Source: Plotosus lineatus (taxonomy: Eukaryota; Chordata; Actinopteri; Siluriformes; Plotosidae). Taken from it: 64,000 nt of DNA. The notes under the pieces were generated by a model, which worked only from the letters and a program-made list of their open reading frames with translations, was not told the origin of the DNA and made no database searches. The stretch covers positions 33,126,001 to 33,190,000 of the forward strand of contig CM045733.1 in the NCBI GenBank assembly GCA_024760905.1. Direction: 5' to 3'. The stretch's first letter is position 1. Every line of letters starts with the position of its first letter. Positions 1 to 13,650 of this stretch are shown here, one piece after another. The position numbers were made by a program, and so were the translations under genes.

Positions 1-39
1 TTCAGATTCAGCTTACCCCAATCTTACTTGACTCTTGTT

Positions 40-395
40 ATGATGGATGGATGGGTAGATTGATGGGTGGATGGATGGATGGGTGGGTGGATGGATGGAT
101 GTGTGGATGGATGGGTAGATGGATGGATGTGTGGGTGGATGGGTAAGATTGATGGATGGGTGGGAGGGTGGATGGGAAGATGGATGGATGTGTGGGTGGA
201 TGGGTAGATGGATGGGTGGATGGATGGATGGGTGAGTGGGTGGGTGGATGGACCGATGGATGGATGGATGGATGGGTAGATGGATGGATGTGTGGGTGGA
301 TGGGTAGATGGATGGATGTGTGGGTGGATGGATGGGTGGATGGATGGGTAGATGGATGGATGTGTGGATGGATGGATGGGTAGATGGATGGATGG
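40..395. repeat. (GATG/GGTG)n minisatellite
   Basis: Degenerate array of GATGGATGGGTGGATG-like units with TGTGTGG and GTAGATGG variants. It produces long open frames of Trp/Met/Gly or His/Pro/Ser on both strands, which are not genes. Confidence 0.95.
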
Positions 396-737
396 ATCGA
401 AATGCAAATGTGTCTATAGGTAAATACACTTATATATATCAGTGTAACCTTGATCTAAAACCAGCTTTTATTACAAAACCAACATGTAATCCAAAGTAGT
501 GTTGGCTGTACTTAATTACAGCTGTAAACAAATCTTGCCAATGACAAAACCAAGGCTATTACTCATTTTTCTTTCAGTTATATTAACATTAAGACCACCC
601 GTCTCCTATCTACACCCAAAAACATGCATATACACCCAGCCACACACCCACGCAGTGATGACGTAGGGCAGTTCTCAGACTGAAATATGATTCCATTAGG
701 CATTGTATTGTTTAATGTATATGTTCTTCTTACACAG

Positions 738-873
738 TCAGCAGTGTAGATACGGCCACAGTTTGGATTCGGAGCACAATTCCAGAGTTCTCAGCAAGTA
801 CCGCTTACAGAATATGAGTAAAGATCAACTGCGGGTGCTGTTGCTACAGAATGAAAGTTCCTCGTTGCCCGAA
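738..873 (+). CDS. parp12: PARP12-like exon a: N-terminal zinc-finger region
   Basis: Reads QCRYGHSLDSEHNSRVL then KDQLRVLLLQNESSSLPE, typical of the PARP12/ZC3HAV1 N-terminal region around a CCCH finger (C-x-Y-GH). The donor is GAA|GTAAGT at 873/874, phase 0. The acceptor is ambiguous: AG at 736-737, 740-741 or 743-744 would all keep the frame or nearly so. Upstream exons with the initiator Met were not found in 1-737. Confidence 0.75.
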
Positions 874-3800
874 GTAAGTCAAACATACTCATGAGTCATG
901 TAGCCAAATCCATCTTAAATCATTTCTTCTTTTCCTTTAGGCCTTTTCCCTTTTTCAGGGGTCGCCACAGTGAATCATGTGATTAGCACGTTTGATTTGG
1001 CATAGGTTTTTACATTGGATTCCCTTCCTGACAGAAACACGGCTTTGCAGCCTACTCTTTACGAAAGTCAGCAATGGTTCTTTTACATGAACCTCTCACC
1101 ATAGACAGTGAGAGACATGGCCGGCCTTTGATAACCCAGTTAGCTGCACTGGGGGGGACAGTGACCACCTTGTGGAGAGTGGGACGCGAAACCCCAAACC
1201 TAGGATCAGGGATATACCACTAGGCTACCACTACCCCATCTTCGATCATTTATTATGCTGAAATATTGAAGACATCTCAGCTATTTATCTACGATAAGAT
1301 GGAGAGGATTCATAACTTTTCGTTCTGGTTAAAACAACTCGCTCAAACATTAACAATAAGTTTGTACCCCTAATCCTTAGAAAAACATGAAAAATGAAAG
1401 ATGACTAAGTTATATTGTCTCTTCTGAAACACTTCCATGCCTTTGTATATTGCTAATCTGTGGTTTACTCTTAAATGTAACCTAATTTGCATTGAAATTA
1501 GAATGAGGAGTGGTAGAGTGGCATAGAGAAGATTGCGAAGATTGCAGGCTCGGTGAGGGAGAGAAGCTGTCTGGAGTTTGCATGTTCTCCCCATTTTCTC
1601 CAGGTGCTTGGGTTTCCTATCATTGACATGCACATCAGGCTAAGGGCTGTTCCAAGTTGCCCTTAGGTTGAGTGTAAGTGAGAACAGTTGTGTGTGTATG
1701 TTGGCCCTGCAATGGCTTGGTGAACTGTTTAGGGTGTGCCCTGCTTCATCCAGAGTTGACTGAGATAAAGAAGTTTGGGAAATGAGAGAAAGAAATCTTT
1801 AATAAGGGGAATGCTATGTGTCACCTTCCAGTTTGGTTGTAGTGTCTCGCCAGAAAGTGCTGAAAGTTAGGTCTCAAAATGTGGCTAATTTTGAGCGTGT
1901 GGAGCGATATGGATTTGTCAACTCTGAGTTCTCACCCTTTTTAAATTGTAAAACACTCCTGTTACATCTTCATTCATTCATTTTCTGAACTACTTAATCC
2001 TAATCAGGGTCACGGAGAGGCTGGAACCCATCTCAGCTGACTCTGGGCAAGGGCAGAGTACACCCTGGACAGCTTGCCAAGCCATCGCAGGGTGGAAACA
2101 CGCTGACGGTTATGCAACCGACTCTTGTCGAAAGTCAGCAATGACAGTGAGAGACATGGCCGGCTTTTCATAACCCAGTTAGCTACTACACTGGGGGCAG
2201 GGGGGGGGGGGGGGGGGTGCACACACGACCTGTTGAGAGTGGGATCAGTGATCCTACAACTTACCACCAGGCCATCACTTCTTCCGGTTACATCTGCAAA
2301 GCCTGCGGTAAACAAGAAGAGATGTGTTTGATTTCTGTAATAAAAAGTGAAAGTTACAACGATTTAAAGATAAGTAAGTAAAGCTTAGATGTGGGGCCGA
2401 TAGCGTAGTGAATAGGGTGCTGGGCTCATGATTGGGAGGTTGTGTGTTCAAATCCCCGTTAGACCCCCACTGTGCTAAGACCCCTGGGCAAGGTCTCAGC
2501 CACAAGTGTGCCTCTGTTCACCCAGCAGTATAAATGGGTACCAGTAAAAATATACTGGGAAGGTAACCTGCGATGGACTCGCGTCTCATCCAGGAGGAGC
2601 TGTACTGTACTCCTAGTCGCTTCATGCTATGGAAACCGGGGATAAGCACCGGCCTGATGCGCCACTATGGCTCGGATGTAAAAAGCAAAGAAGTAAAACT
2701 TAGGTTAGCTGAGCACCTGACTGCTGTTGTCCATCTATGCATTTGCCTAAGTGTGTTCTAGAGTGTCACATGTGCTAAAACAATAGCGAGTCTAACACCC
2801 AACTGCCCGAAAAATAGTTTCTTCTCCCTATTTCTGTTTCCTCGAATCCACAGATTATAAAACACAGAGACAAGAGTGAAACGCACACAAGCTTTTTAAC
2901 TATACCTCTGCTTTAATCTCTGACTGCAGGTCTGTATCTCATACAACAAAGGCAAGGGTGATTTTGGCTACTGTCCTCGTAAGAATGACTGTGATCGTCT
3001 TCACGTCTGTGAGAAGTTTATCCAAGGACTGTGTGACAGCAGCAAGTGTAAAAAATGCCATGATTTCTGTGAGCCTCATCCAAGCACCACACTACAAGCC
3101 AGAGGAGTAGCCAATCAGCTGATAGGCACACCTTTGCTTTTTCATGTGTATCGGAATATACTGATGCTGAATGACCACAGAAACGCTAATGATAAATGTT
3201 CTACCAGAAGCAAACAGAACCCTAAATCAAACACCAGAGGCAAAATTCCCGAGTCCTCACAGAGGAGCACAGGTAAAGATCAACAAGCTATTCATACTAT
3301 TGCTCTGTTGCTTTCACATGCTACTCATACTCTGGATTAAAAATAATACTGAATTGTACATACACCATGGTGGATATAGCATGTGTTTCTTTCTATTTGT
3401 TACAGCAAATGAAATATGCCTGTCATTCATTAAAGGAAGGTGCAAATATGAAGGTACATTGTTATTATTATCATTATTAGTATTATGGCATGTTATGGCA
3501 TGCATGTTGCATTTATGGAATCTTCCCATATTAGGTGCTGGAAGTCCTCAGTCTAATTTAAACATTCCACAAACGACCCTGTTCCTTCTACCTTTGTGAA
3601 GACATGCTTCAACCATAATACTGCCCACCTGACAGATCTAATAATCCACTTCAGTCTTCACTTAAAAGTCTTAGGTCTTAAATAGATGATTACATAGTCA
3701 GGTGCCCATGATTATGGTTGGAGCAAAAGTCATCAGGGAGGATAGATTGTGGGGTTGGACACCATTGCTATAAGTATTGTCATCATCATCATTTTCTTCT

Positions 3801-6800
3801 ACTTGATTCCGGGTTGGGTCTCAGGGGAAGCAGCCTAGGCAGCGAGGTCCAGACATCCCTCTTCCCAGCGACTTCTTCCAGCTCTTCCGGGGGGATAACA
3901 AGACATTCCTAGAGTAGCTATGAGACAGTTCCTCCAGCGTGTTTTGGGTCGACGCTGAGATCTCTTCCTGGTTGGACATGTCCGAAACACAATACCAGGG
4001 CAGGTGTTCAGGAAACATTCTAACCAGACACCTGAGCCACCTCAACTGTCTCTTCTCAACACGCAAGAGCAGTGGTTCTACTCTGAGCTCCTCCTGGATG
4101 GCCGAGCTTTTCACTTTCTCTGATGGAGAGCCCTGACACTCTACAAAGGAAGCTGATTTCAGCCACCTGGATCTTGCTGTTTTGGTCACTACCCAAAGCT
4201 TGTAATTATCAGTGAGGGTTAGAATGTAGATTAACTGGTAAATTGAGAGCTTTGCCTTTTGATTCAGCTTCCTGTACATCACTCCACTTTAGAGTACAGC
4301 TGTTCCCCTCTTTGAATCGCCACCTTACCGTGGTGGAAGGATTTGCGTGTCCTAATAATCCTAGGAGCTATGTTGTCAGGAGCATTATGCCCCTGGTAGG
4401 TTACCCAAAGCAAACAGGTCTATGGTGAAGGTCAAGGCTAAGCATGGTTCAGAAGACCTCTATGGATAGTAAAACAAGGAATCAGTTTCCCTTGTCCAGA
4501 TGCAGGTTACTTAGGTCTCCTCTGGAGCCTGGCCTGGGGAGGGTCTTCAAAGTGATCATCTGGTGGTTGGGCTTCTGCCCATGGAGCCCTACCAGGTCCC
4601 GCCTAAAAGGAGACAGTGGTCTGCCCTCCCATGGACCCACCACCTGTGGGAGGGGCTTTAGGGATTGAGTGTGTTGTGAGTTGGGTGGCAGCTGAAGACA
4701 TGGGTTCTGTCAGACCGATCCTTGGCTACTGACGCTGGTTCTTGTAACATGGAATGCAGCTGTAGGTATTTTATTTACTGTTTTAATTCTCGGTTTCTGA
4801 TCTTTTGCATTGTCACTTAAAAATTCAAGAGCACTTAGAGAGTGCTCTTCAAACTTCAGGCAAGCTGAAAAAAATTATAAAATACTCATCACTCTCTGTT
4901 GAGCCTTTTGTTATACCACATTTTAAAAAAATCATCCTATCTCACATTGTTAAAGAATCCTTGAAAATACCAGGATTCAAAATTTGATCCGGCGCATGCA
5001 AAAAACCTCTGGTAGAAATTTCATGAATTAACTATCTGCTTGGATCGGTGCAATCTACCATGCATACTCAGTTAAGCAAAGAGAGTTGTAAAATGAATGA
5101 AAATCTGAATCCAGAAAAGAGAACTCTCCACTCTACTGGTGATTCACATCAGTGCAGGCTGAGTACTAAACGAGTATTCAACGGCATCCTTGCTCACTTG
5201 AAAGACCGGAAGTCCGTATAACCCGTGCTTTGTCTCAAGCACAAACAAGTAAACTACTTTTGGTGTTGAGCACCTCACATATTGAAAGAGTTCATTGGTT
5301 GTTTTAAGCTTTATGTAAAGTGACTCGGCTTGGCTTCATGTAAAGTGACCATCCGTCGACCATCGGAACCATTCACAAGCAGAAAGATCGCATCATAGAG
5401 AATGTTAAAGGTTATATTTGATACTGTATTTGATATCTGATGAGTATCTATTTGAAATTATTTGAAATTAATGTTGATATTATCTGATATATTTGATATT
5501 ATTTTACAATGTTATATTTGTAATAATTGTTTTAGGGGTGTTTTATGAGATACAGTAATGTATTTATGGATGTATAGTACACTATGAATGTCGTATGTCA
5601 CTGGGACATACAGTAACAACTTACGTTCATTTTCAACTTACATTAGGCTGTCCGGAACCAAACAAAAATGTAAACAGAGGAGCGTCTGTATTGTAGTTAC
5701 ATTCCTTCAGCTTCATAGAAATAGTACCTTGAATGCTATATGATTGTTTGACGTGAAATAAAGACAGACCTATTTACCAGTGTTCATTCTCACTGAGTGT
5801 ATAGTTAAGTCTACAACTTTGACTGTGTTATGGTAGGTGCCCATAGCCACGTCAGTTCTAGAATCTCCCAAGTGATTGTTTTCATAGGGTTTTCCCAACA
5901 ATCAGATGCTACATGGGTTTTTTTTTTTTTTGCATCTACCTGCAGTGATGGTGACAGGGGCATTATGGCCTCTCTCTGCCCATGAATCTGTGCGTGCATG
6001 CATGCAAACCTCCTATCCTCTGAATCCCTCAACAGATTTTGTCCAACCTTTGACTCATCACTTAGTACTAAAGGCCCAGGACCTAGTACAGGTTCTGAGG
6101 CCATAGGTCAAGGTCACATGGAGTCATCTTAAAGAACTCTTGTGCACACTCTGCAGAGTGAATGCCGACATTGATTTGGACCAAACGTAACTAGTTACTC
6201 ATTAAAAAAATGCAGATGAACTGGAAAAGATTTTAATAAGCTGTACAGTTTAAGCACGCACAAGGTTTATGGTCAAGGCATACTAAGTTACTATTGTGTT
6301 TCATTAATTATGGTTTTTATTGTCAGCTGGAAGAGTGGTAGAAGTGTTTTTTTTTTAAACTGCAGACAATGGTAGTAATTTGCTTTGTCTTGAGTCTGCT
6401 ACAACCAGCATCTATCATATGAATTCTAGGTTCTTAAGGGTTTTTTTTTTATCATTCTGCAGTTTTTACTAACTTTGTGAATCAACATTTAACCTATAAA
6501 GTGAAGATACTTGACTTTTTTTTTTGAATGGGAGAATGTTTTATGAAGTGGGATGATATGGAATGAGACATGCATCACATTGGTCACGAGACTTTAGTGT
6601 CTCTTAAAGCAGGGGTCCCCAACATTTTTATCACCACGGACCGGTCAACGCTTGACAATTTTATCGAGGGTGTCTGTGTGTGTGTGTGTGTGTGTGTCAA
6701 ATTAAATATAATTTATTTATATAAATAATAATAAGCACTCCATGAATGTTATTTTTCAACAGCTGAAATAAAGCTTGTTGGGAAGTAGAGCTTGAACTTT

Positions 6801-9746
6801 TCTTAAAAAAAAACAACAGTTGATGGTGCACCAGCTGGAAGAATGAAGGCTCAGGCTCAGTCTCACCCAAAATCCCCGCTGTTGTTTGAAACATGTCCAA
6901 CTCGCCTCTGTTCATGTGCCGTCCCCTTGTGGGTTACATTTTAGCGCTCAAATGAGCGACATGTAACCGAGAGAATCCGATCATTTTTCAAAATAAAAGA
7001 TGTTTCAAAAATAAAGATCGTTCAGACTCCGATAATAAATAAAACGGAAATAATGAATTATTTCTTCTGGGGACCGCCTGTCTTAAAGCATAGTAATAGT
7101 ATTGTTGAGATATTCATTTTCATTCACACACAAATAGATACGGGGCAGTGGTGGTCTAGTGGTATAATGTGCCGGATCGCTGATCCAAAGGTTGGGGGTT
7201 TGAGTCCCACTCTCCACAAGGTTGTCACTGTCCTCCTCCAGTGCAGCTAACTGGGTTATCAAAGGCCAGTCATGTCTCTCACTGTCTATCGTGTGAGGCA
7301 TGTAAAAGAACCATTGCCGAATTTCGACAAGAGTAGGCTGCAAAGCCGTCAGTGTGTTTCCGCCCTGCAATGGCCTAGTGAGCTGTCCAGTGTGTACTCT
7401 GCCCTTGCCTGGAGTTGGCTGGGATGGGCACCAGCCTCCCCGCAACCCTAATTAGGATGAAGTGGTTACAGAAAATGAACTGATGAACACAAATATATCA
7501 TAAAGTATTTGCAATACAAACATCTACACATTGTTTTGACTAAGACCTTCATAGGTAGCATTAGGAAAGTTTTATCAAGTTTACAGTACGAGATAGTTTA
7601 TTGGAGATCTGCTCTTTAGATAAAGGGTCTTGTCTTGTATTTGACAGCTTTTGTTGATTGCAGATAAGTGCTGGAGAGTCCATTTTGGCATTCCCTATAA
7701 ATGGGAGGTGGAAGTGGATGAGGATTGGATCGACTTACCTGATAATGAACTGATTGAAAGAGATTACTCTGATCCAGCCAGAACCCACAGGTGTGTGATA
7801 TAGACATGCACATGCACATAATTTCTCCAGACTTGCTTGATGCTTCTTCATCTTCTCCTGCTTGATCCGGGTTTGTTTTCGGGGGTAGCAGCAGCAGAAA
7901 CAGTGAAGTTCAAATGTCTCTCTCCCCACCCACTTCCTCCAGCTCTTACAGGGAACACTGAGGCATTCCCAAACCATCCGAGAGACATAGTTTCTCCAGC
8001 GTGTTCTAGGTCAACCCTGGGGTCTCTTTCTGGTTGAACATATCTCAAACATTACACCAGGTATGCATTTGAGAGCGAGCCACCTCAACTGGCTCCTCAA
8101 CATGGAGGAGCAGCGGTTCTACTCCAAGCTTCTCCTGGATTGCTGAGCTTCTCACCCTATGACAGAGGGAGAGTCCTGCCACCCTGTGAAGGAAACTCAT
8201 TTTATCTGCTTGTATCCGTGACACTGTTCTTTCTTTCACTAACCAAATCTTGTGACCATTGGTCAGGGTCGATCCATAGATTGACTGTTAAATTGAGAGT
8301 TTTTCCTTCTGGCTCAGCTCCCTTTTCTGCACAATAGACCAGTAGAAACTCTGCTTTACAGCCGAGGATGGACAGATCTCGAATTCGATCTCCTGTTTAT
8401 CTCCCGCTCCATCCTTCCAAGTGGCCACTTTTAGGCTCGAGTTCATTGAGACAGAGTTCCCAGGAAGAAGAACTGAGCTTTCCTTAGCTGTAAATATGTT
8501 GTGCGCCACCAAATATGTAGAGGTGAATTTGTCCAGTTCACAAGCCAGAGATCCGAACTCAATTTTCAGGTGTTTATTTACCCTTTAAGAAAAGAAGAGT
8601 ATACAATCATTCACAAACGAGAGGTTGTTCCAAGAGAAAAATCTCAGATATAGACTACCAGTCTCTCGCTCTGATTCAATGGCCAAAGTTCCCCTTATGC
8701 CGATGACAGAGTCCTTGGTTCCCTATGGTCCAAAAAGACCCCTCCTTTGAAACCTTCAAGTTTGCTGTCTTTTCAGTTTTCCACCATTATTTTCTGGCAT
8801 TACACTTGCTGAGATTGTTCAATTTAGACTTATCTCGTGCCCATTTCACTCTGATTGGTCTATCATGACATCATGTTTCAACTTGTCTTAACATGCCTCA
8901 AGTTGACCTTGACCCAAGGTACCCTTGCATCTAGCTATTTATTTCTCAGGGTCCAATGTCTTGTTCCAATGCTCAGTGTGGCATGGTCAACATAAAAAAT
9001 CTCACACTCACTTACATACAATAGTCGCCAATAAATATACAGTGCAGTAAATTATACAATTACTATTCATTCACTTATTCATTTTCTAAACCACTTAATC
9101 CTAATTAAAGTCACGAAGAGATTGGCACCTATCTGAGACGACTCAGGGTGAGGGCGAGGTGCATCCTGTCTTCAATGCACAAGAGAACTGTCTAATGCAG
9201 TCATCTCTAACGAAAAATATATTTAAATTGTTTATGATAATACCTAATCATTAACTATGTCATCTGATCAATCGGCAGTGATGGCCTAGTGGTATACAGA
9301 AGGGTGCTGGATCGCTGATTCAACAGTTGGGGGTTCGAGTCCCACTCTCCACAAGGTTGTCACTGTCCCCCCAGTGCAGCTAACTGGGTTATCAAAGGCC
9401 GGACATGTCTCTCACTGTCTATGGTGTGAGGCATGTAAAAGAACCATTGCTGACTTTCAACAAGAGTAGGCTGCAAAGCCGTCAGCGTGTTTCCGCCCTG
9501 CGATGGCCTGGCAAGGTGTCCAGGGTGTATTCTGCCCTCGCCTGGAGTCGGCTGGGATGAGTTCCAGCCTCCCTGCGACCCTAATTAGGATTAAGCGGTT
9601 ACAGAAAACGAACTGATCTAATCACTCAAATGTGTATATCATATAATCACTCATTCCAACTATATTACAATTTTTATATTCATATTGATGTTGATGCTGT
9701 GTCAGATACCCAGATCTTCGTCCAATTATTTATATATATATATATG

Positions 9747-9814
<68 letters not shown>

Positions 9815-12800
9815 ATGTCTGATATCGATCTCATCATATGTTAAATGTACAGATTACACAGACTGATTTTAAGTGGGGGTCTACTGGCTTTTTTAAGCCC
9901 CAAATCCTGTTTGGAATTTACTAAAAGACACATTTAATACTTATCAAACTTGGGGGCTTGACGTCACTTAATGAGATCAACTTTGAACATTTTAGCCTTG
10001 ATGGAAACCAAAGAATTATGTTTAATGTCACATACATGAACAGACTCTAAATGTATGTACATGGTTCCGAACGTACACTGACAGATATTAAAAACTTTGA
10101 CACCATCTTTTTTTATATAATTTTTATTCCGGTGTCCAAAGCTGGATTTTTTTTAACATGAATAACTTGTTTAGTATGTTGGCATCAAAACAACAAACAA
10201 AAGTGTGAACAATAAATTATGCACATCAAAAAACAACAAAACATAATGGCACCTGACAAAATGAAAGGCACAATAGTAGGTATCGGGTATGGCCTTGATA
10301 CAGACTCTGATTTGCAGTGATACAATCCAGCGAAACCAGTCCCACAAGTGCTGCATCTGGATGTAGCGATCCTGTTCGGCACTCTCTCTCATCTTGGACG
10401 TGGCCTGTCGTCCACTGACCCTGTCATGTTGTGGCGGTCAATCAGGTTTCTAATGGTGGGTTGTGTACAGCCCATATGCGTCGCTATCTCACTACCTCAA
10501 CACAACCTCCACCATACCCATTGCCCAGAGATGTTGGTCACGTGGTAGACGTGGTATTATGATGTGTACTAGACTAACAATCGTGGACATTTTTGCGCCT
10601 TTATATAGGCTTTCCAAACCACTCCTCGAGTTGTAACTTGAACATCCAGGGACAGGACATTGAGACAGTGGACAGTTTCAAGTACCTGGGTGTTCACCTT
10701 AACAATAAACTGGACTGGTCCCACAACACCAACGCCCTGTACAAGAAGGGCCAGAGTCGCCTCCACCTTCTGAGGAGACTCAGATCCTTCGGCGTATGCA
10801 GACCTCTGCTCAGGACTTTTTATGACTCTGTGGTAGCCTCTGCAATCCTCTACGCTGCCATCTGCTGGGCCCCAGGCAGCACAGAGCGGGACAGGAAGAG
10901 ACTGAACAAGCTGGTCAGGAGGGCCAGCACTGTCCTAGGCTGCCCACTGGACTCTGTGGAGGAGGTGAGTGAGAGGAGGATGGTAGCAAAGCTCACATCC
11001 ATCCTGTTCAACAGCTCTCACCCACTGCACCAGACTGTAGAGGAGCTGAGCAGCTCCTTCAGTGGACGACTGAGACATCCTCAGTGCAGGAAGGAGCGCT
11101 ACCGCAGGTCGTTCATTCCCACCGCTGTCAGACTGTACAACGCCACTTTGTAACTGTCTGTGAAAATACCGGTTATGTGCAATAAAAACCCCGTGCACTT
11201 TAATCAACCACATCTACCCCACTGACTGTGAACCATATCAACCCATCTACTCTGCCCTCAGATACATTACACTTTAATATAGGCCAGTCTATAAAGTTGC
11301 TCCATTCTTTTCTTTTATTGTTTATTAATTTATACTATTTATGTATCTATTTATTTATTTACTTATATAATATATATGTATGTGTGTATGTTTGTACTTG
11401 TATCTATTTTTGCACCCCCTACTGATAGTACCTCAAGAGCCTGTAACAGTGAATTTCTCCATTGTGAGATTAATAAAGCTGTATCTTATCTTATCTTATC
11501 TTACAGCCACAGGGTATACTAACAACCCACCCTAAAATACAGATATACAAAAATTTCTCTCACAAAGTTTTTAATGTCTGTCAGTATTCATTCATTTACT
11601 TCCTATCAGTTAATATTTTCATCGTCTGCAGTCTATCCAGTCTATCATTTAATTTTGTTGTATTTTACAACCAAAATGTGTATTGAAGATAAATAAATCC
11701 TCAGGGTTTTTTTCTTGTGTTTTATCGTAGTGTGGGCAGAGAGCCTGTTTGTTTTGACACGATGATGAAAGGAGTTCATAAGGTGCGGCGTCTCTCCACA
11801 AGGTCTTCAGTGATTGAATCCAGCTTCACCCACACTACAAAATGGATCTGGTACTGGGAGGATGAGCATAGTACCTGGATCCAGTATGGATTAAATGTAT
11901 GTTAAAATGCTTCATACTTTTTCTATACTACTTTCATTATAACGGCCATTAAAGAACCACATAGAATGAAACCAAATGCTTTAAGTTAACGTGCTTGCTT
12001 TTTGCTAACCAGTTCACTGTGTTATTTTTTTAATATACAGCTGGAGGTGCAACATTTTACCCCCTAGAGTGGTTTCTATTTGAAAGGAATGTTTTATTTT
12101 CTTTATTGTAATAACAGGATGAGATGGATAGTACTGTCTCCATCACCAGTGAGGAACTGGAAAAAAAATACCTGCAGTTCCTGGAGGACAACACCCAGGA
12201 AATACTCAAATTTTATGCTGGTGAACAGTTTTATAAGCTGAACTTCAAAGGTATGATCACTCAAAAATGTGATCTTATGCACTGTTTATGTATATATACT
12301 GCATAATATCCTATATATGTGATTTTTATTAAGATATGAAGCAGAGGAATGAAATGAGTGGCAAAGAGACAGATGTTAGACGCCGTCCCTTTTTTGTTTC
12401 TGTCCAAGTCCAGACTGCTAGACCCAGGTATGAGGTTTCACAAAAAAACAAAAAATCCTATAATGACATGCACATATTAAACACATACACAAAGCACTGT
12501 TTATAATGGAGATAACTTAAAATATTCATGTTTGTTATAGTGAACAGACACAAAAATTGTTTTCATGTTCCACAATGATGTGACATCCTTTTATTTATTT
12601 TATCAGAAGAGGTCAAGGCGCCAGCTCTCATACAGGTGTTCCAGGCTTTTGGGATAAAACTGCAATTCCTGAATCTGGATTTCAGGTACAATATCATCTC
12701 CAGTTATTTATTATTATATATAATATACCTTTTATTGTATTCAAATGTTTTAAAATAGTCTTTATGTAATGTATTTGATTTGTTTTTCCCCTCATTACAG

Positions 12801-13098
12801 CGAATCTCTCTTAACCCCTCTCAGAAAGACTATGTCAAGGTACAGGATCATTTTAACAAGACTATGACGGCATTTAGTATTCTGACCATTGAACGTGTCC
12901 AGAACAGGGAATTATGGGAGAAGTTTCAGTTGTAAGTAAGAATCTATGCAGAATTTAGTCAATCGCTCCTTAAGGTTGATGCTCTGTTGTAAAATCATTT
13001 TAATTTGTTGTTGTTCGAATGTTCGCTCAGTCGACGAACTACATCCTCCTCTTTTCAAGTGTCACGTTAATGGATAGGCAGTAATGTCATGGTCTTGG

Positions 13099-13148
<50 letters not shown>

Positions 13149-13498
13149 TCCCCCTCTCTCTCCTTCTCACATTCTGTTAAACGCACAAATGGGAGCTCAG
13201 GTATAGAGTACAGTCTGCCCCCTGCTTACGAAATTAATCCATTCCAGCGCCTGTTTCGTAACGCGGTAGTTGCGTCAGTAGGGGGTCACATTTTACATGT
13301 TAAACGCCTGATTCATTTCAAGGCTCCCAAAACTACCCCATAAACCCTTTAAAAATGATAAAAGTACACCAATTTTGTATGAAATATGTGTTAAAAGTAA
13401 AAGAAAATTATTTATTAAACCATTTAAACATTTTATTAGCATATTAAACCATTTTATTAACATATTTATTAATTAAACCATTATTAAACATTTTTTAT

Positions 13499-13540
<42 letters not shown>

Positions 13541-13573
13541 CTCTCTCTATCTCTCTCACTCTCTCTCTCTCTC

Positions 13574-13614
<41 letters not shown>

Positions 13615-13615
13615 T

Positions 13616-13650
<35 letters not shown>

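Noticed and set aside
13..499. Long open frames rich in His/Pro/Ser/Ile (minus) and Trp/Met/Asp/Gly (plus)
   Set aside because: They are translations of the GATG/GGTG minisatellite; a repeat with a length divisible by three keeps several frames open.
3171..3599. 142-codon frame overlapping PARP exon b
   Set aside because: Different frame from the exon; it runs on into the intron and holds intron-like sequence.
7137..7210. tRNA gene in the SINE heads (A and B boxes)
   Set aside because: The same sequence recurs in about 28 copies, always followed by the SINE body; the cloverleaf is incomplete. They are SINE promoters, not tRNA genes.
10171..10392. Small membrane-like protein on the minus strand (hydrophobic C-terminus)
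   Set aside because: The N-terminal part reads as Tc1 transposase sequence and the hydrophobic tail is AT-rich DNA beyond it.
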